Source: Malaya genurostris (taxonomy: Eukaryota > Arthropoda > Insecta > Diptera > Culicidae). Taken from it: a stretch of DNA of 64,000 nucleotides. A program made the position numbers and the translations under genes. Shown one piece after another: positions 63,801 through 64,000 of the stretch. How positions within the stretch are numbered: the stretch's first letter is position 1; every line of letters begins with the position of its first letter. The notes below the pieces were generated by a model. It ran no database searches, was not told where the DNA came from, and worked only from the letters and a program-made list of their open reading frames with translations. The stretch covers positions 297,524,314 to 297,588,313 of the forward strand of contig NC_080572.1 in NCBI RefSeq assembly GCF_030247185.1, in the 5' to 3' direction.

Positions 63801-64000
63801 TTTCAGCTATGCCATTCTAATCCAACAGCCGGATAAAATGCGCGAGAATATTGATTCTTAGTAGGCTGGGCCAAAAAGAACAGATAACAGAAGTCACCAC
63901 ATGGCGGGTTTGCAGAAGGGTTGTGCCAACAATAGCCGCTCGTCATCATTTAGTGACTGTTAGTGAGAACCGACGAAATTTGATCCAATAATGTTACACC
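63801..64000. other. No gene recognised
   Basis: Short unique tail of the window with no frame, repeat end or RNA signal. Confidence 0.4.

Noticed and set aside
1..64000. Endogenous viral elements or LTR retrotransposons
   Set aside because: No protease, integrase, envelope or viral replicase motif and no long direct terminal repeats could be seen. All reverse-transcriptase sequence present is of non-LTR type.

Overview
The window looks like nuclear DNA of a mosquito (Culicidae). It is AT-rich with long non-coding stretches. It carries many decayed class II elements of the mariner/Tc1/ITmD37E group, jockey/CR1-type LINE pieces, tRNA-derived SINE pieces, and dispersed repeats of a kind I recognise as widespread in mosquito genomes. 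The species cannot be fixed from sequence alone. No intact host protein-coding gene could be identified. The window is best read as intergenic or large-intron DNA with a few possible untranslated leader exons.

Repeat labels used below. Family A: modules around the stem AGCCATTctAATGGCT and the stretch TGGTCGTTTGCATTGGA. Family B: a repeat of about 250-290 bp starting GTGAATACGACTTACTTTAC. Family C: the repeat with ends near AAAGGTTATGCAATCACT and CATTACACCACTAGGTGGAT, carrying internal monomers with CCGACTTCCGGTTCCGG. Module D: the end sequence TTCGTATTCACGTCATCCGG.

Layout. 0-6 kb: a family B fragment, an unrecognised GC-richer block, a 117-bp tandem repeat, a LINE relic and a possible leader exon ending ATG-AG/GTAAGT at 6370. 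7-12.6 kb: LINE and mariner relics and degenerate TTCAGAATTC-type arrays. 12.87-13.72 kb: a heptanucleotide satellite of about 120 copies. 14-16.5 kb: non-repetitive DNA. 16.7-19.3 kb: three family C copies in a row. 19.5-21.2 kb: two elements with inverted ends. 23.9-24.15 kb: a near-perfect 216-bp palindrome. 26.3-26.8 kb: a Tc1 relic. 28.06-30.14 kb: the longest coding region, a 691-residue LINE reverse transcriptase without endonuclease. 31.1-32.4 kb: a TTAA-flanked piggyBac-like non-autonomous element. 32.4-34.4 and 38.4-40.2 kb: non-repetitive islands. 35.2-43.4 kb: family A modules, one copy holding a family C copy that holds a DD41D mariner with two right ends. 43.9-46 kb: family C holding an ITmD37E (DD37E) element that holds a 252-bp MITE. 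48.6-54.1 kb: mariner and DD37E relics and a 962-bp inverted-repeat element. 54.8-55.8 kb: a candidate leader exon with a 36-codon ORF. 57.8-63 kb: a LINE tail, AT-rich simple repeats, a non-repetitive island, a 634-bp MITE and another mariner relic.

The elements are not a pathway. Their interest lies in relative chronology (insertions inside insertions with visible empty sites), unusual transposon architectures, and the palindrome.
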